Positions 1 to 7,399 of a stretch of DNA of 32,325 nt are shown piece after piece. Source of the stretch: an uncultured Sutterella sp. (GTDB lineage Bacteria > Pseudomonadota > Gammaproteobacteria > Burkholderiales > Burkholderiaceae_F); assembly GCA_905206365.1 (NCBI GenBank), contig CAJLHF010000025.1:1-32325 (forward strand). Direction: 5' to 3'. The notes under the pieces were generated by a model, which was not told the origin of the DNA, made no database searches, and saw nothing but the letters and a program-made list of their open reading frames with translations. Made by a program: the position numbers and the translations under genes. Within the stretch, counting starts at the first letter, position 1. Every line of letters begins with the position of its first letter.

Positions 1-76
1 TGGAGCGGGAGACGAGTCTCGAACTCGCGACCTCAACCTTGGCAAGGTTGCGCTCTACCAACTGAGCTACTCCCGC
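1..76 (-). tRNA. tRNA-Gly (anticodon GCC)
   Basis: Read on the minus strand, this is a complete cloverleaf. The acceptor stem begins GCGGGAG and closes with CTCCCGC. The D arm carries AGCTCAGTTGGTAGAGC, the anticodon loop is CTTGCCAAG (anticodon GCC), and the T arm contains GTTCGAGAC. The 3' CCA is encoded (TGG at 1-3 on the plus strand). The GCC anticodon reads GGC and GGU glycine codons. The gene starts about 15 bases downstream of a consensus promoter. Other tRNA genes could follow beyond the left edge of the window. Confidence 0.97.
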
Positions 77-90
77 AACTGAGAAGACGA

Positions 91-118
91 ATTATACGTG
101 GATTTTTGGAATTGTCAA
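91..118 (-). promoter_or_regulatory. Consensus sigma-70 promoter of tRNA-Gly
   Basis: On the minus strand a perfect -35 box TTGACA (113-118) and a perfect -10 box TATAAT (91-96) are separated by 16 bases. The predicted start of transcription is near 84, just upstream of the tRNA 5' end at 76. Both hexamers match consensus exactly, as expected for a strong stable-RNA promoter. Confidence 0.9.
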
Positions 119-385
119 GGGCTCGAAATCAAAAAGTCTATTTTTTTCGCGTCCCTTTCTCCACCCGCTCGAACTCCACGGACGTATCAGCCGACCGACC
201 AACGCCTTTCCCCTTGCGGCTCGTGCAACCCTCGGACGCTCCGCGGTCTCGGAGGTGTGCGCTTCCTCAAAGCACCTCAAACGGCATCTGTACCGCAGAC
301 GCCTCTCGGGACGGGCGACAACGAAAATGCCGTCGCGATACGTCGATACGAACGTTCGAACGTCGTGCGGGGCGTCACCAGGCAG

Positions 386-424
386 CAAAAAACAAAAGCC
401 CCCGGTCCGAAGATCGGGGGCTTG
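386..424 (-). terminator. Rho-independent terminator of dcuA
   Basis: On the minus strand a stem of about 12 pairs (core AAGCCCCCG with CGGGGGCTT, 397-423) closes on a short UUCG-type loop. It is followed by TTTTGTTTTTT. It lies about 50 bases after the dcuA stop codon. Confidence 0.9.
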
Positions 425-475
425 CGATTGATTCGCACGATCGGAGTCAACGTCCGATCGATGCTTCATCCCTCG

Positions 476-1813
476 TTAGATGAACATGCAGGCGAGGAAG
501 CCGAGAGCAACGCTCAGAACGATGGCGAGAACGCCCGGGATGAAGAAGGAGTGATTGAAGACCCACTTGCCGATGCGGGTGGTACCCGTGTAGTCCATCT
601 GGACCGCGCCGAGGAGGGTCGGGTAGGTCGGCAGAACGAACAGGGCGGAAACCGCAGCGAACGTAGCGACGAGCATGTAGGAGTCACCCGGGTTCGCAGC
701 CGTGATACCGAGGGCGGCAACGACGGCCGGCGTGATGGCCTTGGCGGTAGCAGCCTGCGAGTAGAGAAGCATGGCGGCGAAGAAGAAGATCACGGCGAGA
801 AGGGCCGGGTAAGCGGCAACGGTCGTCGCAGCGAATTCCTTGATTTCGTTGGCGTGACCGGAGACGAACGTGTCACCGAGCCAGGCCACGCCGAGCACGC
901 AGACGATGGCAACCATACCGGACTTGAAGACGCTCGTATCGGCGATGCGACCGATTTCGATCTTGCAGAGGATGGTCGTGAACATGCCGACGAGGAGCAT
1001 GAGGCTCATGATGGCGGCGTCGCGGCCGACCACAACGTTTTCAATCAGACCGACAGCGGGCGAGATCGCGGAGGCATAGAGCACCACGGCAATAACGCCG
1101 ATGAGGAAGATGAGAACGGAAAGCTTGGCATAGGGCTTGAGCGGCGTTTCCGTCGTCTTGGTAGCAGCCTGATTCACGAGGCCCTTGGCGAGACGTTCCA
1201 TATAGACCGGATCGCTGTCGAGGTCCATATTGGAGATGAGCGTCATGATGAAGGCGGTGAGCATGCACCCGACGAACGTCGTCACGATCCAGATACCGAG
1301 CAGAGCGGGGTAGGACCAGCCGAAGCCTTCGAGAACACCCGACATGTAAATCACGGCAGCGGAAACCGGCGAGGCCGTAATGGCGATCTGCGAAGCCACG
1401 ACGGCGATCGACAGAGGCACGCACGGACGGATGTGCTGTTCCTTCGACACTTCAACGATAACCGGGATCATCGAGAAGGCGGTGTGGCCGGTACCGGCGA
1501 AAATCGTCAGGACGTACGTGACAACCGGAGCGAGGTAGTTGATGTAGTTCGGGTTGGCACGAAGGATGCGTTCGGCGATGCGAACGAGGTAGTCGAGACC
1601 GCCCGCGAGCTGCATGGCGGAAATGGCCGAGATCACCGACGCGATGATCAGGATCACGTCCCAGGGAATGTTACCCGGCTTCATGCCGAGGAAGAGACCG
1701 AGAATAAGCACGCCCGCGCCGCCGGCATAACCAATACCGATGCCGCCGAGGCGAACGCCCAAGAAAATCGCGCCGAGAAGCACGATGATCTGAAGAATAA
1801 GCATGAGGTCCAT
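476..1813 (-). CDS. dcuA: Anaerobic C4-dicarboxylate transporter, DcuA type
   Basis: This is a 445-residue inner-membrane carrier of the DcuA/DcuB family, which exchanges or takes up aspartate, fumarate, malate and succinate during anaerobic growth. The protein is hydrophobic throughout, with about ten to twelve membrane segments. It carries blocks I recognise from DcuA: GGIGIGYAGG near the N-terminus, KPGNIPWDV, GGLDYLV, TIFAGTGH, AITASPVSAAV, the pair AWLGDTFVS and YSQAATAKA, and LPTYPTLLGAVQMD with GTTRIGKWVFNHSF near the end. These are closer to DcuA than to DcuB. I chose the ATG at 1813, because GGAG lies five bases upstream; an in-frame GTG two codons earlier is too close to that site. 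The gene lies downstream of aspA in the same direction, an arrangement also known from enterobacteria, so it probably supplies aspartate and exports succinate. A strong terminator follows it. Confidence 0.93.
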   Translation of the reverse strand: MDLMLILQIIVLLGAIFLGVRLGGIGIGYAGGAGVLILGLFLGMKPGNIPWDVILIIASVISAISAMQLAGGLDYLVRIAERILRANPNYINYLAPVVTYVLTIFAGTGHTAFSMIPVIVEVSKEQHIRPCVPLSIAVVASQIAITASPVSAAVIYMSGVLEGFGWSYPALLGIWIVTTFVGCMLTAFIMTLISNMDLDSDPVYMERLAKGLVNQAATKTTETPLKPYAKLSVLIFLIGVIAVVLYASAISPAVGLIENVVVGRDAAIMSLMLLVGMFTTILCKIEIGRIADTSVFKSGMVAIVCVLGVAWLGDTFVSGHANEIKEFAATTVAAYPALLAVIFFFAAMLLYSQAATAKAITPAVVAALGITAANPGDSYMLVATFAAVSALFVLPTYPTLLGAVQMDYTGTTRIGKWVFNHSFFIPGVLAIVLSVALGFLACMFI

Positions 1814-1851
1814 GATCACTCCAGATAAGTAGTTGAAATATTTCCTCTCTC

Positions 1852-1887
1852 TTGCGAAGCGCTTTATGTCGGGAAACGCTTTCGCAA
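1852..1887 (-). promoter_or_regulatory. Inverted repeat in the dcuA leader
   Basis: The arms TTGCGA and TCGCAA, followed by AGCG/CGCT and TTT/AAA with single-base bulges, form a long dyad about 40 bases upstream of the dcuA start. It could be an operator or a leader hairpin. No T-run follows it, so it is not an ordinary terminator. Its role is inferred from position only. Confidence 0.4.
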
Positions 1888-1972
1888 CGGGTCGAACGAA
1901 AAAAACGGGTGGCTGTTTTCTCCGACAACCCTGCCTTTTCGCCGCCGGCGGGTTGCCCCGACGGCGGCGTGA

Positions 1973-2008
1973 AACAAGACCGCCGCCCTTGGTCGAAGAG
2001 CGACGGCT
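1973..2008 (-). terminator. Probable terminator after aspA
   Basis: On the minus strand GCCGTCGC pairs with GCGGCGGT (eight pairs including two G-U pairs, arms 2000-2007 and 1979-1986) and is followed by CTTGTTTC. It starts about 14 bases after the aspA stop. The T-tract is short, so termination may be partial, allowing some read-through into dcuA. A second GC-rich hairpin lies at 1941-1970 and has no T-tract. Confidence 0.55.
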
Positions 2009-2020
2009 TTTCTCATACGA

Positions 2021-3418
2021 TTACTTTTCGAACTTCGGGTTGATCAGGTTTTCGTACGTGAAAGTCTTGTCCCACTGTTCCTGGGTCATCATGCCCTTTT
2101 CTTCGACAACGAGCTGATGGAGGGACTTGCCGGTGAGGAAGCCTTCGCGAGCGACGTTGGCGCAGGGCTTGTAGCCGAAGTGCGGCTTCAAGAGGGTCAC
2201 GATGCCGAGCGAACCCATGACGAGGTCCTTGCAACGGTCGGCATTGACGACGATGCCGTCGATGCACTTTTCACGCAGCGCGTTGCAGGCGTTGGTCATG
2301 ACCTTCATCTGCATGTAGAGCGCGAACGTGATCACCGGTTCCATAACGTTCAGTTCGAGCTGGCCGGCGGAAGCGGCGAGCATGACCGTCGTGTCGAGAC
2401 CGATGGCGAGGAACGAAGCCTGGTTCGTGACTTCGGGGATAACCGGATTGACCTTGCCCGGCATGATCGAGGAACCAGGCTGGAGCTGCGGCAGAACGAG
2501 TTCGGAGAGACCCGTACGCGGACCGGAAGCAAGGAGACGGAGGTCGTTGCAGACCTTCGTGAGCTTGACGGCGAGGCTCTTGACGGCGGACGAGAGGGCC
2601 ACGTAGGAGCCGCAGTCGGACGTCGCGGCGATCAGGTCGTCGCTGTTCTTGAAGTCGATGCCGGTGATTTCAGCAAGGTACTTGACGGCGAGGGCCGGGT
2701 ATTCCGGGTGAGCCGTAACGGTCGTACCGATGGCGGTGGCGCCGAGGTTGACGACCTTCAGGTGTTCCTGAGCTTCGCGGATGATCGTCAGTTCGTCTTC
2801 GATCGTCTTGCCCCAGCCGTGGAATTCCTGGCCGAAGGACATCGGGACGGCGTCCTGGAGGTGCGTACGGCCCATCTTGAGAACGCCCTTCGTTTCTTCG
2901 GCCTTGCGGTAGAAGGCGTCGCGGAGTTCTTCAACGGCCTTCACGAGCACGCGGCTGCGAAGGATGAGCGAGAGGTGAAGAGCGGTCGGGTAGGTGTCGT
3001 TCGTCGACTGGCCGAAGTTGGCGTGGTCGTTCGGGGAGACCTTCTTGTCGCCCTTGGCGAGGCCGAGGTGTTCGCAAGCGAGGTTGCAAATCACTTCGTT
3101 GCAGTTCATGTTGGTCGACGTACCGGCACCGCCCTGGAGCCAGTCGGTAACGAACTGGTCGTTGTACTTGCCGGCGATGAGCTGTTCGGAAGCCCAGATG
3201 AGAGCGTCGGCGACGTCGGCCGGGATGCAGCCGAGTTCCTTGTTGGCCATCGCAGCGGCCTTCTTCACGTAGCCGTAGGCGATCGCGAAGAACGGTTCCT
3301 GAGACATCGGCATTTCCGTGATGTGGAAATTCTGCTTGCCGCGCATCGTCTGAACGCCGTAGTAGACGTCATCAGGAATCTCGAGTTCGCCAAGGAAGTC
3401 GCTTTCAATACGGGACAT
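2021..3418 (-). CDS. aspA: Aspartate ammonia-lyase (aspartase)
   Basis: This 465-residue enzyme of the aspartase/fumarase superfamily converts L-aspartate to fumarate and ammonia in the cytoplasm. The superfamily signature is intact: GSSIMPGKVNP near residue 320, containing the flexible catalytic-serine loop. Other conserved blocks are GGAGTSTNMN, QSTNDTYPT, GRTHLQDAVPMSFGQEF and NLGATAIGT. GRTHLQDAVP, LRLLASGPRTGL and AGQLELNVMEPV favour aspartase over class II fumarase. The length is close to that of E. coli AspA (478). I chose the ATG at 3418, which has GAGGAG seven bases upstream; the open frame runs further upstream but that part has no family resemblance. It lies between frdB and dcuA on the same strand, so aspartate taken up by the carrier can be turned into fumarate for the reductase. 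Confidence 0.96.
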   Translation of the reverse strand: MSRIESDFLGELEIPDDVYYGVQTMRGKQNFHITEMPMSQEPFFAIAYGYVKKAAAMANKELGCIPADVADALIWASEQLIAGKYNDQFVTDWLQGGAGTSTNMNCNEVICNLACEHLGLAKGDKKVSPNDHANFGQSTNDTYPTALHLSLILRSRVLVKAVEELRDAFYRKAEETKGVLKMGRTHLQDAVPMSFGQEFHGWGKTIEDELTIIREAQEHLKVVNLGATAIGTTVTAHPEYPALAVKYLAEITGIDFKNSDDLIAATSDCGSYVALSSAVKSLAVKLTKVCNDLRLLASGPRTGLSELVLPQLQPGSSIMPGKVNPVIPEVTNQASFLAIGLDTTVMLAASAGQLELNVMEPVITFALYMQMKVMTNACNALREKCIDGIVVNADRCKDLVMGSLGIVTLLKPHFGYKPCANVAREGFLTGKSLHQLVVEEKGMMTQEQWDKTFTYENLINPKFEK

Positions 3419-3571
3419 TTTTTTGCTCCTCAAAAAATCCCGGCGGCGGAAGTCTGGTCGTTTTGTCGGCCGGCGATGCTTCTCGCCACCATTGAAATCC
3501 CCTGATCGGTACCGCGGGAGCTTTCCCACGGTTTGGTCCTCCAATCAGGTTCCGGTTGAACCGTTTCCGTC

Positions 3572-3620
3572 CGGGACCTCTTTGATCTACCTCATTAGAG
3601 GTAACCCTTAAGAGGTCCCG
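3572..3620 (-). promoter_or_regulatory. Nested hairpin between frdB and aspA
   Basis: An 11-base perfect inverted repeat (CGGGACCTCTT at 3572-3582 with AAGAGGTCCCG at 3610-3620) encloses a second perfect hairpin (TACCTC, loop ATTA, GAGGTA at 3588-3603). Neither strand has a T-run after it, so it is not a classical terminator. It starts about 20 bases after the frdB stop and ends about 150 bases before aspA. An mRNA-processing or stabilising element, an attenuator or an operator are all possible. Confidence 0.5.
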
Positions 3621-3640
3621 AAGGCGGTAACAGCTATATA

Positions 3641-4453
3641 TTACTGCTTAATCGGCTTGATGGGGATAGCCTTTTTATGGGGGCTCGGCAAAACCTTGTC
3701 GTAGCCGCGCATGCCCTGTTCAGCCATCTTGCGACGGATGAACGCGATCTGGGTCTTCAGGGGAAGATCCTTCGGGCAGAAGTCGTGGCAGGCGAGCAGG
3801 GACATGCAACCGAAGACGCCCGAGTCGTCGCCGATCACTTCGTAGTAATCGGCGTCGTTGCGGTCATCGCGCGGGTCGAGACGGAAGCGGGCGATCTTGT
3901 TGATGCCCACGCCGCCCACGAAGTCCGGGCGGATGCGGACCGTACCGCAACCGGCGATACAGCAACCGCATTCGACGCAACGGTCGAGCACGTAAATGTC
4001 TTCGGCGAGCTGCGGATCCATCGGGACTTCCTTCTTGCGAAGGTCGACCTCTTCTTCCTTCATGTGCACCCAGGCTTCCATGCGCTCGGACATGTTGCGC
4101 ATCCACTTGCCGGTGTTGACCGAAAGGTCACCGATCAGTTCAAACGCGGGCAACGGAGCGAGCGTGAACTCGGTCGGCAGGTCGCGGGTGAGCGTACGGC
4201 AGGCCAGGCCCGGCTTGCCGTTGATCATCATGGCGCACGAGCCGCAGATGCCGGCGCGGCAGACGAAGTCGAACTGAAGCGTCGGATCCTGATGATCGCG
4301 CAGTTCGTTGAGCGCGATGAAGAGGGTCATCGAGTCGGATTCTTCGAGCTCGTACGTCTGCATGTGCGGCACGCTCTCAGGATCCTGCGGGTTGTAGCGC
4401 AGGATGCTGATCTTGAGCATGCGATGCTTTTTGGTCTCTTGAACTTGGCTCAT
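3641..4453 (-). CDS. frdB: Fumarate reductase iron-sulfur subunit
   Basis: This 270-residue electron-transfer subunit of fumarate reductase sits between the membrane quinol site and FrdA. An N-terminal plant-type ferredoxin domain holds the [2Fe-2S] cysteines C65, C70, C73 and C85 (VCRAGICGSC). The C-terminal domain holds C159-x2-C162-x2-C165 with C226 for [4Fe-4S], and C169, C216 and C222 for [3Fe-4S]. C164 is an additional cysteine. The sequence closely recalls FrdB of Wolinella (for instance LACRTLT, LLACHD.CPK.LPL), and less the E. coli protein. The start at 4453 lies 18 bases after the frdA stop, with GGAG about 11 bases upstream; ATG at codon 12 is an alternative and would begin like Wolinella FrdB. 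It is co-transcribed with frdA. A succinate dehydrogenase role cannot be excluded from sequence alone. Confidence 0.93.
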   Translation of the reverse strand: MSQVQETKKHRMLKISILRYNPQDPESVPHMQTYELEESDSMTLFIALNELRDHQDPTLQFDFVCRAGICGSCAMMINGKPGLACRTLTRDLPTEFTLAPLPAFELIGDLSVNTGKWMRNMSERMEAWVHMKEEEVDLRKKEVPMDPQLAEDIYVLDRCVECGCCIAGCGTVRIRPDFVGGVGINKIARFRLDPRDDRNDADYYEVIGDDSGVFGCMSLLACHDFCPKDLPLKTQIAFIRRKMAEQGMRGYDKVLPSPHKKAIPIKPIKQ

Positions 4454-4471
4454 TTAGCTTTCAGCTCCAAA

Positions 4472-6457
4472 TTAATCGTTCAGGGGTTCGTCGATGCGTT
4501 CGTTCTTGCCGAGCAGACGCTTCGGCAGGAGGTGCTGATACGGCATCAGAGCGTTCTGGATGGCGAAGCGGTCGGCGCCTTCGGCTTCCATCTTCGCGCG
4601 GATCGCGTCGACTTCGGCCTGACGCTTGGCGGATTCGGGGTTCTCGATGTAGTTCTTGACACCGTAGCCGCGGAATCCCGGGGGAAGTTCCATCTTGCTG
4701 ATGTCGAGATTCTGGTACGAGAGCGTCGGCAACGTATCGCCTTCCTTCCAGGTAGCGATCGTGCGGTTGAGCCAATTCACGTCGTCGCGAACCGGGTAGT
4801 CTTCGCGGAAGTGCGCACCGCGCGATTCCTTGCGGTTAAGAGCGCCCGCGGCCACCGTGAGGGCGACGCGGAGCATCTTCTGCGTGCGATAGGCATAGAC
4901 GAGTTCGGGATTCGGGCCGGCAACATCCTTGACGGGCACGTTGAAGGAGCGCTTGTAGAGGTCTTCGAGCTCGGCAACGGCGCTTTCCATATCGGAGCCG
5001 CGACGGAAAATACCGATCTTCGTCGTCATGATGTCCTGCATGCGGGTGCGGATCTTGACGGCGTCTTCGTTGCCACCGTTCGTGACGAAAGCCTTGAGGC
5101 GGGCTTCTTCCTTGGCGAGGGCGTCGTAGATGATCGAGGTCGGGATGTCGATGCCGTTTTCGGGCTTGTCGCAGAAGTCGGCGATGAATTCGCCGACGAT
5201 CATGCCCGCGACGACCGTTTCGGCCACGGAGTTGCCGCCGAGACGGTTGAAGCCGTGCATGTCCCAGCACGCGGCTTCGCCCGCGGCAAAGAGACCCTTG
5301 AGCGTCGGGCTTTCACCGGTCGGGTTCGTACGAACGCCGCCCATGGTGTAGTGCTGGGCCGGACGAACCGGGACCCATTCCTTCGTCGGGTCGACGCCGA
5401 GGAAGTAGTGGCAGATTTCGTAGACTTCGCGCAGCTTGTGCTTGATGTGGTGTTCGCCGAGCAGCGTGATGTCGAGCCAGATGTGTTCGCCGAAGCGGCT
5501 CTTCACACCCTTGCCCTGAGCGATGCGTTCTTCCATACGACGGGAGACGACGTCGCGCGAGGCGAGTTCCTTCTTTTCCGGTTCGACGTCCGGCATGAAG
5601 CGATGGCCGTCGACGTCGCGCAGGAGACCGCCGTCACCGCGGCAACCTTCCGTCACGAGAATGCCCGCGGGGAAGATGCCGGTCGGGTGGAACTGGATGG
5701 CTTCCATGTTCGAGAGCGTGGCCACACCCGTACCGAGCGCGAGGTCGTAGCCCGTGCCGTCGCAGATCACGGCGTTGGTCGTGACGCGGTAGATACGGCC
5801 CGCACCGCCCGTGGCGATGGCGGTGGCCTTCGAGACGTAGGCCATGAGTTCGCCCGTGATCAGGTCGCGGACGATGGCACCGTAGCAACGCTTGCCGTCA
5901 TGGATGAGCGAGAGCGCTTCGACGCGTTCGATGACGGGAACCTGTTCGGCGATGATGCGGTCGGAAACGACGTTGAGCATGGCGTGGCCCGTGCAGTCCG
6001 ACACGTAGCACGTACGCCACTTCTTCGTACCGCCGAAGTCGCGCTGGGCGACGAGGCCGGCGGCTTCCTTGCGTTCCGTAATCGTAACCTTTTCACCGTT
6101 GATGATCACCTGACGGTCGCCCGGGGTGATGCGGCTCCAGGGGCAGCCCCAGGCAGCGAGTTCGCGCACGGCCTTGGGCGAGGTGTTGACGAACATGCGG
6201 ACGACTTCCTGGTCGGCACCCCAGTCGGAACCGCGGACCGTGTCGCCGAAATGGACGTCTTCGTTGTCGCCGGCACCCTTGATCACATTACCGAGGGAAG
6301 CCTGCATACCGCCCTGCGCGGCCTTCGAATGGCTGCGCTTCGGCGGAACGAGCGAAAGGACGATCGAGTCATGCCCACGGCGCTTGGCGGCAACGGCCAT
6401 ACGCAGACCGGCAAGACCACCACCGATCACGAGCACGTCGGTGTAGATAATTTTCAT
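4472..6457 (-). CDS. frdA: Fumarate reductase flavoprotein subunit
   Basis: This 661-residue catalytic subunit reduces fumarate to succinate on the cytoplasmic side of the membrane. It begins with a dinucleotide-binding fold (VLVIGGGLAGLR). The FAD-linking histidine is in RSHSKAAQGG at about residue 43, as in Wolinella FrdA. Conserved active-site blocks are HPTGIFPAG, TEGCRGDGG, ASRDVVSRRM, QHYTMGGVRT and GFNRLGGNS. The C-terminal helical domain carries ESRGAH.REDYP and RDD.NWLNRT. The length matches Wolinella FrdA (about 656) better than E. coli FrdA (about 602). I chose the ATG at 6457, with GAGGA six bases upstream; the frame continues upstream but without homology. It pairs with frdB downstream. 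No cytochrome b subunit gene is adjacent on either side. Confidence 0.95.
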   Translation of the reverse strand: MKIIYTDVLVIGGGLAGLRMAVAAKRRGHDSIVLSLVPPKRSHSKAAQGGMQASLGNVIKGAGDNEDVHFGDTVRGSDWGADQEVVRMFVNTSPKAVRELAAWGCPWSRITPGDRQVIINGEKVTITERKEAAGLVAQRDFGGTKKWRTCYVSDCTGHAMLNVVSDRIIAEQVPVIERVEALSLIHDGKRCYGAIVRDLITGELMAYVSKATAIATGGAGRIYRVTTNAVICDGTGYDLALGTGVATLSNMEAIQFHPTGIFPAGILVTEGCRGDGGLLRDVDGHRFMPDVEPEKKELASRDVVSRRMEERIAQGKGVKSRFGEHIWLDITLLGEHHIKHKLREVYEICHYFLGVDPTKEWVPVRPAQHYTMGGVRTNPTGESPTLKGLFAAGEAACWDMHGFNRLGGNSVAETVVAGMIVGEFIADFCDKPENGIDIPTSIIYDALAKEEARLKAFVTNGGNEDAVKIRTRMQDIMTTKIGIFRRGSDMESAVAELEDLYKRSFNVPVKDVAGPNPELVYAYRTQKMLRVALTVAAGALNRKESRGAHFREDYPVRDDVNWLNRTIATWKEGDTLPTLSYQNLDISKMELPPGFRGYGVKNYIENPESAKRQAEVDAIRAKMEAEGADRFAIQNALMPYQHLLPKRLLGKNERIDEPLND

Positions 6458-6470
6458 AGATAATCCTCGG

Positions 6471-6489
6471 AAAACCCGCCGTCGGCGGG
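6471..6489 (-). promoter_or_regulatory. Hairpin plus T-tract just before frdA
   Basis: On the minus strand CCCGCC, loop GAC, GGCGGG is followed directly by TTTT and then, within a few bases, by the frdA ribosome-binding site. The shape is that of a weak intrinsic terminator placed in the 5' leader. It might attenuate frdA, or only be a GC-rich leader structure. Confidence 0.35.
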
Positions 6490-6956
6490 CGGAACGACCG
6501 CCCGGGACCCCGGCCCGGAAAGCCATCCAGTCTCACAACTCCCCCTACTTGGAGCCGCCGCAACGTTCGAAAACGCAGCGACCGCCGATCACACCGTTGT
6601 TCCGCCGCCCAATGCCCGTTGAAAGGGGCTTCCCGAAACGAAGAAGGGAACAACCTTCGTTGCGGGGTCTCCGACGCGGTCCAACCGTGCAGTCCCTTTC
6701 AGAGATATCGTCCTCCAAGGCGGACTGTTCGTCCGTCGCATCCTGTCCGCGGCTCGGGGCCGCGCGGCGGATTCGACGTCGATGGATCCTTTTCGAGCCT
6801 TTCGGCCCGGCAATTCGATCTGAGTCGCTGTTCTCCTAAAAGCGGCGCAGACGAACTGAAAACGCCCGTGTACGACAGTATCGACACCTAAGACATTTCA
6901 CTCATAAGTGTAAGGCAACCTTGCACCAACGAGGTAGAAGCATCGAACAAGGCCTT

Positions 6957-7000
6957 CCTGAAAATACGTACTTTTGCGTATGACAGTCGGCTTTTTCAGG
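6957..7000. repeat. Inverted repeat CCTGAAAA / TTTTCAGG
   Basis: Perfect eight-base arms (6957-6964 and 6993-7000) enclose a second small dyad, ATACG/CGTAT (6964-6981). The left arm with its flank (GGCCTTCCTGAAAA, 6951-6964) recurs almost unchanged as GGCCTCCTGAAAA at 7154-7166, inside the neighbouring inverted repeat. Confidence 0.5.
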
Positions 7001-7140
7001 CTCTTTGTCCTTGTTGCGTCCAAACTTATCGACATCAGGTGCGCCTGAGTGTAGCCGCCGCACACCGAGGGACCTATAAGGAGAAACCCCTACCTTCTCT
7101 CCTTCTTTTGACATAACCCCCCTCTTTCGACTGATCTGTA

Positions 7141-7187
7141 CAAAAGCCCCTACGGCCTCCTGAAAAACCAACATCAACGGGCTTTTG
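7141..7187. repeat. Inverted repeat CAAAAGCCC / GGGCTTTTG
   Basis: Perfect nine-base arms (7141-7149 and 7179-7187) flank a 29-base loop. No T-run continues beyond the right arm, so a terminator function is doubtful, although the arms have the A-rich/T-rich ends of bidirectional terminators. The loop contains a near copy of the segment at 6951-6964. Confidence 0.45.
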
Positions 7188-7237
7188 CAAGCAACTTTAC
7201 GATTCGCCCCAAAGATATCTAGTTCTTATTAACTACC

Positions 7238-7243
7238 TATAAT
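7238..7243 (+). promoter_or_regulatory. -10 box of a possible small-RNA promoter
   Basis: A perfect TATAAT lies in an AT-rich stretch. No -35 box is recognisable at the right spacing. Instead a dyad TAGTT-N6-AACTA (7220-7235) covers that position, which would fit an activator-dependent promoter. Transcription would start near 7250. Confidence 0.4.
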
Positions 7244-7249
7244 GGAATA

Positions 7250-7399
7250 GGATATAGCCCGATAAATGCGTAGACTTGTAAAGATGAGTCTCCGAGGGCC
7301 TTTATTCCTTGGTATATACGAATAAATACGTACAGTTGCTTTCGGCGATATCCGACACTCAATCGCACCGATCGAATACTGCCCTTTCGATCGATTTTT
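7250..7399 (+). ncRNA. Candidate small RNA
   Basis: This interval of about 150 nt is bounded by a perfect -10 box (7238-7243) and a hairpin with T-tract (7369-7399). It contains no open frame with a ribosome-binding site. Internally, GACT/AGTC, CCGAGG/CCTTGG and an 11-base near-repeat ATAAATRCGTA (7262-7272 and 7322-7332) can be seen. No known RNA family is recognised. Support is structural only. Confidence 0.35.
7369..7399 (+). terminator. Intrinsic terminator without an upstream protein gene
   Basis: CGATCGAA (7369-7376) pairs perfectly with TTCGATCG (7386-7393) and is followed by ATTTTTCC on the plus strand. The nearest plus-strand protein gene upstream is not in this window, so it may end a small RNA. 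On the minus strand there is no T-run. Confidence 0.6.

Larger units (their letters stand above)
77..475. other. Intergenic region between tRNA-Gly and dcuA
   Basis: This stretch holds the tRNA promoter (91-118) and the dcuA terminator (386-424). Reading frames across 120-380 run through arginine- and proline-rich translations that match no protein family I know, so I call no gene here. Confidence 0.6.

Noticed and set aside
98..1828. 576-codon open frame antisense to dcuA
   Set aside because: Its translation is Arg/Asp/Glu/His-rich without any family resemblance. It exists because the GC-rich codons of dcuA rarely give stops on the opposite strand.
3677..6463. 928-codon open frame antisense to frdB and frdA
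   Set aside because: It spans two well-identified genes on the other strand and translates to low-complexity Val/Asp/Arg/His-rich sequence. It is a codon-usage artefact.
6902..7177. 91-codon minus-strand frame in the frdA upstream region as a possible frdC remnant
   Set aside because: The translation has no membrane helices and no conserved heme-ligand histidines, and no ribosome-binding site was found.
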